From: Branchipolynoe longqiensis
Lineage: Eukaryota > Annelida > Polychaeta > Phyllodocida > Polynoidae
Direction of reading: 5' to 3'
Assembly: GCA_030323885.1 (NCBI GenBank)
Contig: CM059198.1
Coordinates: 8,640,086-8,704,085, forward strand
DNA length: 64,000 bases
Shown here: one piece after another, positions 62,568 through 64,000 of the stretch
Position numbering within the stretch: position 1 is the stretch's first letter
Layout of the letters: each line of letters starts with the position of its first letter
The notes under the pieces: generated by a model
Database searches by the model: none
Told to the model about the DNA's origin: nothing
The model's input: the letters and a program-made list of their open reading frames with translations, nothing else
Program-made: the position numbers and the translations under genes

Positions 62568-63756
62568 TAAAGTCCTCGGCTGGAATCTGTGGTTGTGTAG
62601 GCAGGCTATAATGAAATGAGTACAGGCAAGAAGAGAAAGGAAGAGTATAAAGAATGAAAGTAGAGAGAGAGACAATGCCCTCAGGTTTATTATTATATAG
62701 TGGTACATGGATCTGGTATGGCACACCACCTGACCATGTTCTCCAATGAGAATCAAGCATTTACAGTTCCACCAATGAACATCAAGCATTCCTGTGTCAC
62801 CATGGCTACCGTGATCTGCCCAACACCACCATGCTTGGCCACCACCTGCCTGTATTGAGTGTGTGGTGATCCGTGACTAACAGAGGGGGAAGGGGGCAGT
62901 GGGTAGAGCTCCAAGTGCCCCTAATACCCCTGTCACACTACAACGTAATGAGCCAACGTGAGCCTAACGTGGTGATATTTCGTCATTACGTTGATGTATG
63001 TTGGATTACGTTATGATGACGTCATAATGACGTTAGAGTGACGTCGAGCTACGTCACATTACGTCGTGTTACGTCGAGATACGTCTAGGTTTTGGACATG
63101 TTCAAAAGTTTCGACGTAGGTCGAACGTAAGGGTTTACGTTCGCCGTACGTTCTGTTCACGCTCAGCGAACGTCAATGACGTTAAACGGACGTTATTCCA
63201 ACGCTCCTCACTATGTTCAACTACATTCCACTACGTTGACCCCCATTAAACCAAGTGCAAATGCCCACGGGGCGTAATGGGAACGTCAGGACAACGTCAG
63301 GAGAACGTCAGGAGAACGTCAGGAGAACGTCAGGAGAACGTGCATTCAACGTACGTTCAACGTCTCATGACGTAGCTAACGTCACGTAACGTTCTTCTGA
63401 TGATGGAATAAGTTCATAACGTTCGTCAGCGTCATTACGTTCACCTCTCTCGTCGAACGACGGTATCACTACGCTTTACCGACGTTACTCTCTCATCCAC
63501 TACGCTGCATCCACGTTCAACTTCTGCCCAAATTTGCATACTACGCCGAGAAGTTCAACGTTCTTCACGTTCTCCCTACGTTGACGTCATTACGTCGTAG
63601 TGTGACAGCCCCTTTACACACTATCTCTAGTGCCTCTTTCACACTATCTGCCTAATACATGATTATGAAGACACTATGCACTGCACTATATACCATTTAC
63701 CATTATAGACGATGTGCATTCCCCCACCAATGCGTTTTATCAGAATATTTTACACA
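62567..63756 (+). repeat. R2 repeat interrupted by a family I MITE
   Basis: Matches 8622-9155 up to GCTCCAAGTGCCC (62920) and again from TTACACACTATC (63614) to GCATTCCCCCACCA. Confidence 0.75.
62925..63613 (-). mobile_element. MITE family I, copy 5
   Basis: TACCCCTGTCACACTACAAC and GTCGTAGTGTGACAGCCCC; TAA and TTA flank. Five AACGTCAGGAG units (63281-63330). TTTTGGACATGTTCAAAAG at 63090-63108, ~173 bp from the left end. Confidence 0.86.
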
Positions 63757-64000
63757 GGTTCGAACCCATGGGTTTGTATCCCACGACCTACCATAACGGG
63801 AGACGGACGCTCAACTACATTCGGCCATCTCACTTAGGAAATATTTGAAGTGCAAGCATGCAAAATTAATGTTGGCATGTTTGTCAAAACTTTAACCCCA
63901 TAGGCTTCAGCAATAACAGGTTCTATTAATTTGACTTAGGACGCCCTTGTATCAAGCAACAAATAATTAATTAATTTATCAGTATCAAAGTCGGATATGT
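63757..64000. repeat. SINE-A head (-) then R1 (+), cut by window end
   Basis: 63757-63832: GGTTCGAACCCATGGG, CGCTCAACTACATTCGGCCA. 63835-64000: AATATTTGAAGTGCAAGCAT, TTCAGCAATAACAGGTTCTA. Confidence 0.75.

Noticed and set aside
21651..63613. piggyBac or Kolobok (TTAA) origin for MITE families I-XI
   Set aside because: Empty sites show three-base TAA duplications, not TTAA. TTAA remains possible for R1 only.

Overview
This window reads as repeat-saturated, intergenic or intronic DNA from an animal nuclear genome. There is no operon structure and no bacterial-type gene density. Instead it holds fragments of four non-LTR retrotransposons, about 25 copies of one tRNA-headed SINE, many non-autonomous inverted-repeat elements, long minisatellites and (TA)n tracts. 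Two copies of a SINE with the tail GTTAAATAAAACAAAC resemble a SINE I associate with molluscs, so a marine mollusc is my best guess; this is an inference at low confidence. I see only one convincing host coding piece: a signal-peptide first exon on the minus strand at 46437-46518, with a TATA box and a consensus splice donor. A lysine/serine-rich open frame at 12578-13075 (minus) is possible coding DNA of unknown identity.

The most striking element is a ~500 bp mobile element present six times (4644-5146, 11161-11661, ~22490-22998, 33634-34148, 39950-40445, 57306-58038). It has two ~182 bp direct repeats (TG...CA) around a ~137-150 bp core. The core carries a primer-binding site matching the 3' end of tRNA-His, a hairpin, and a polypurine tract. 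Clean copies have 4 bp target duplications. It is therefore a TRIM (terminal-repeat retrotransposon in miniature). Each LTR carries a 72-nt tRNA-like sequence with intact acceptor, D and T arms and Pol III A and B boxes. This arrangement is analogous to plant Cassandra elements, which carry 5S rRNA in their LTRs. One copy sits inside a LINE reverse transcriptase and its removal restores the reading frame.

The second theme is a clan of palindromic MITEs, here called families I-XI, that target TAA/TTA (PIF/Harbinger-like). Families differ almost completely in sequence, and each interior is built from its own short word. Families I-VII nevertheless share a TTTTG-NNCATGNN-CAAAA palindrome, usually 150-195 bp from one end. 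One (V) is nested in another (IV). Internal words have expanded into arrays, up to ~43 copies of a 10-mer at 55822-56252.

Layout. 1-9.4 kb: SINEs, a 10-bp minisatellite, TRIM, MITE IX. 9.8-12.0 kb: LINE with TRIM inside. 12-21 kb: AT-rich DNA, basic ORF, G-rich tracts, 15-bp minisatellite, I-clade LINE end. 21.6-38.7 kb: MITEs I, X, II, III, IV/V, two TRIMs, two large minisatellites, LINE end. 39-49 kb: CA-rich arrays, TRIM, SINE cluster, signal-peptide exon, CpG promoter-like region. 49.5-64 kb: MITEs XI, VI, VII, I (three copies), fold-back element, G-runs, TRIM, CR1/L2 LINE end. Names R1-R7, SINE-A/A2/B and families I-XI are my labels for this window only.
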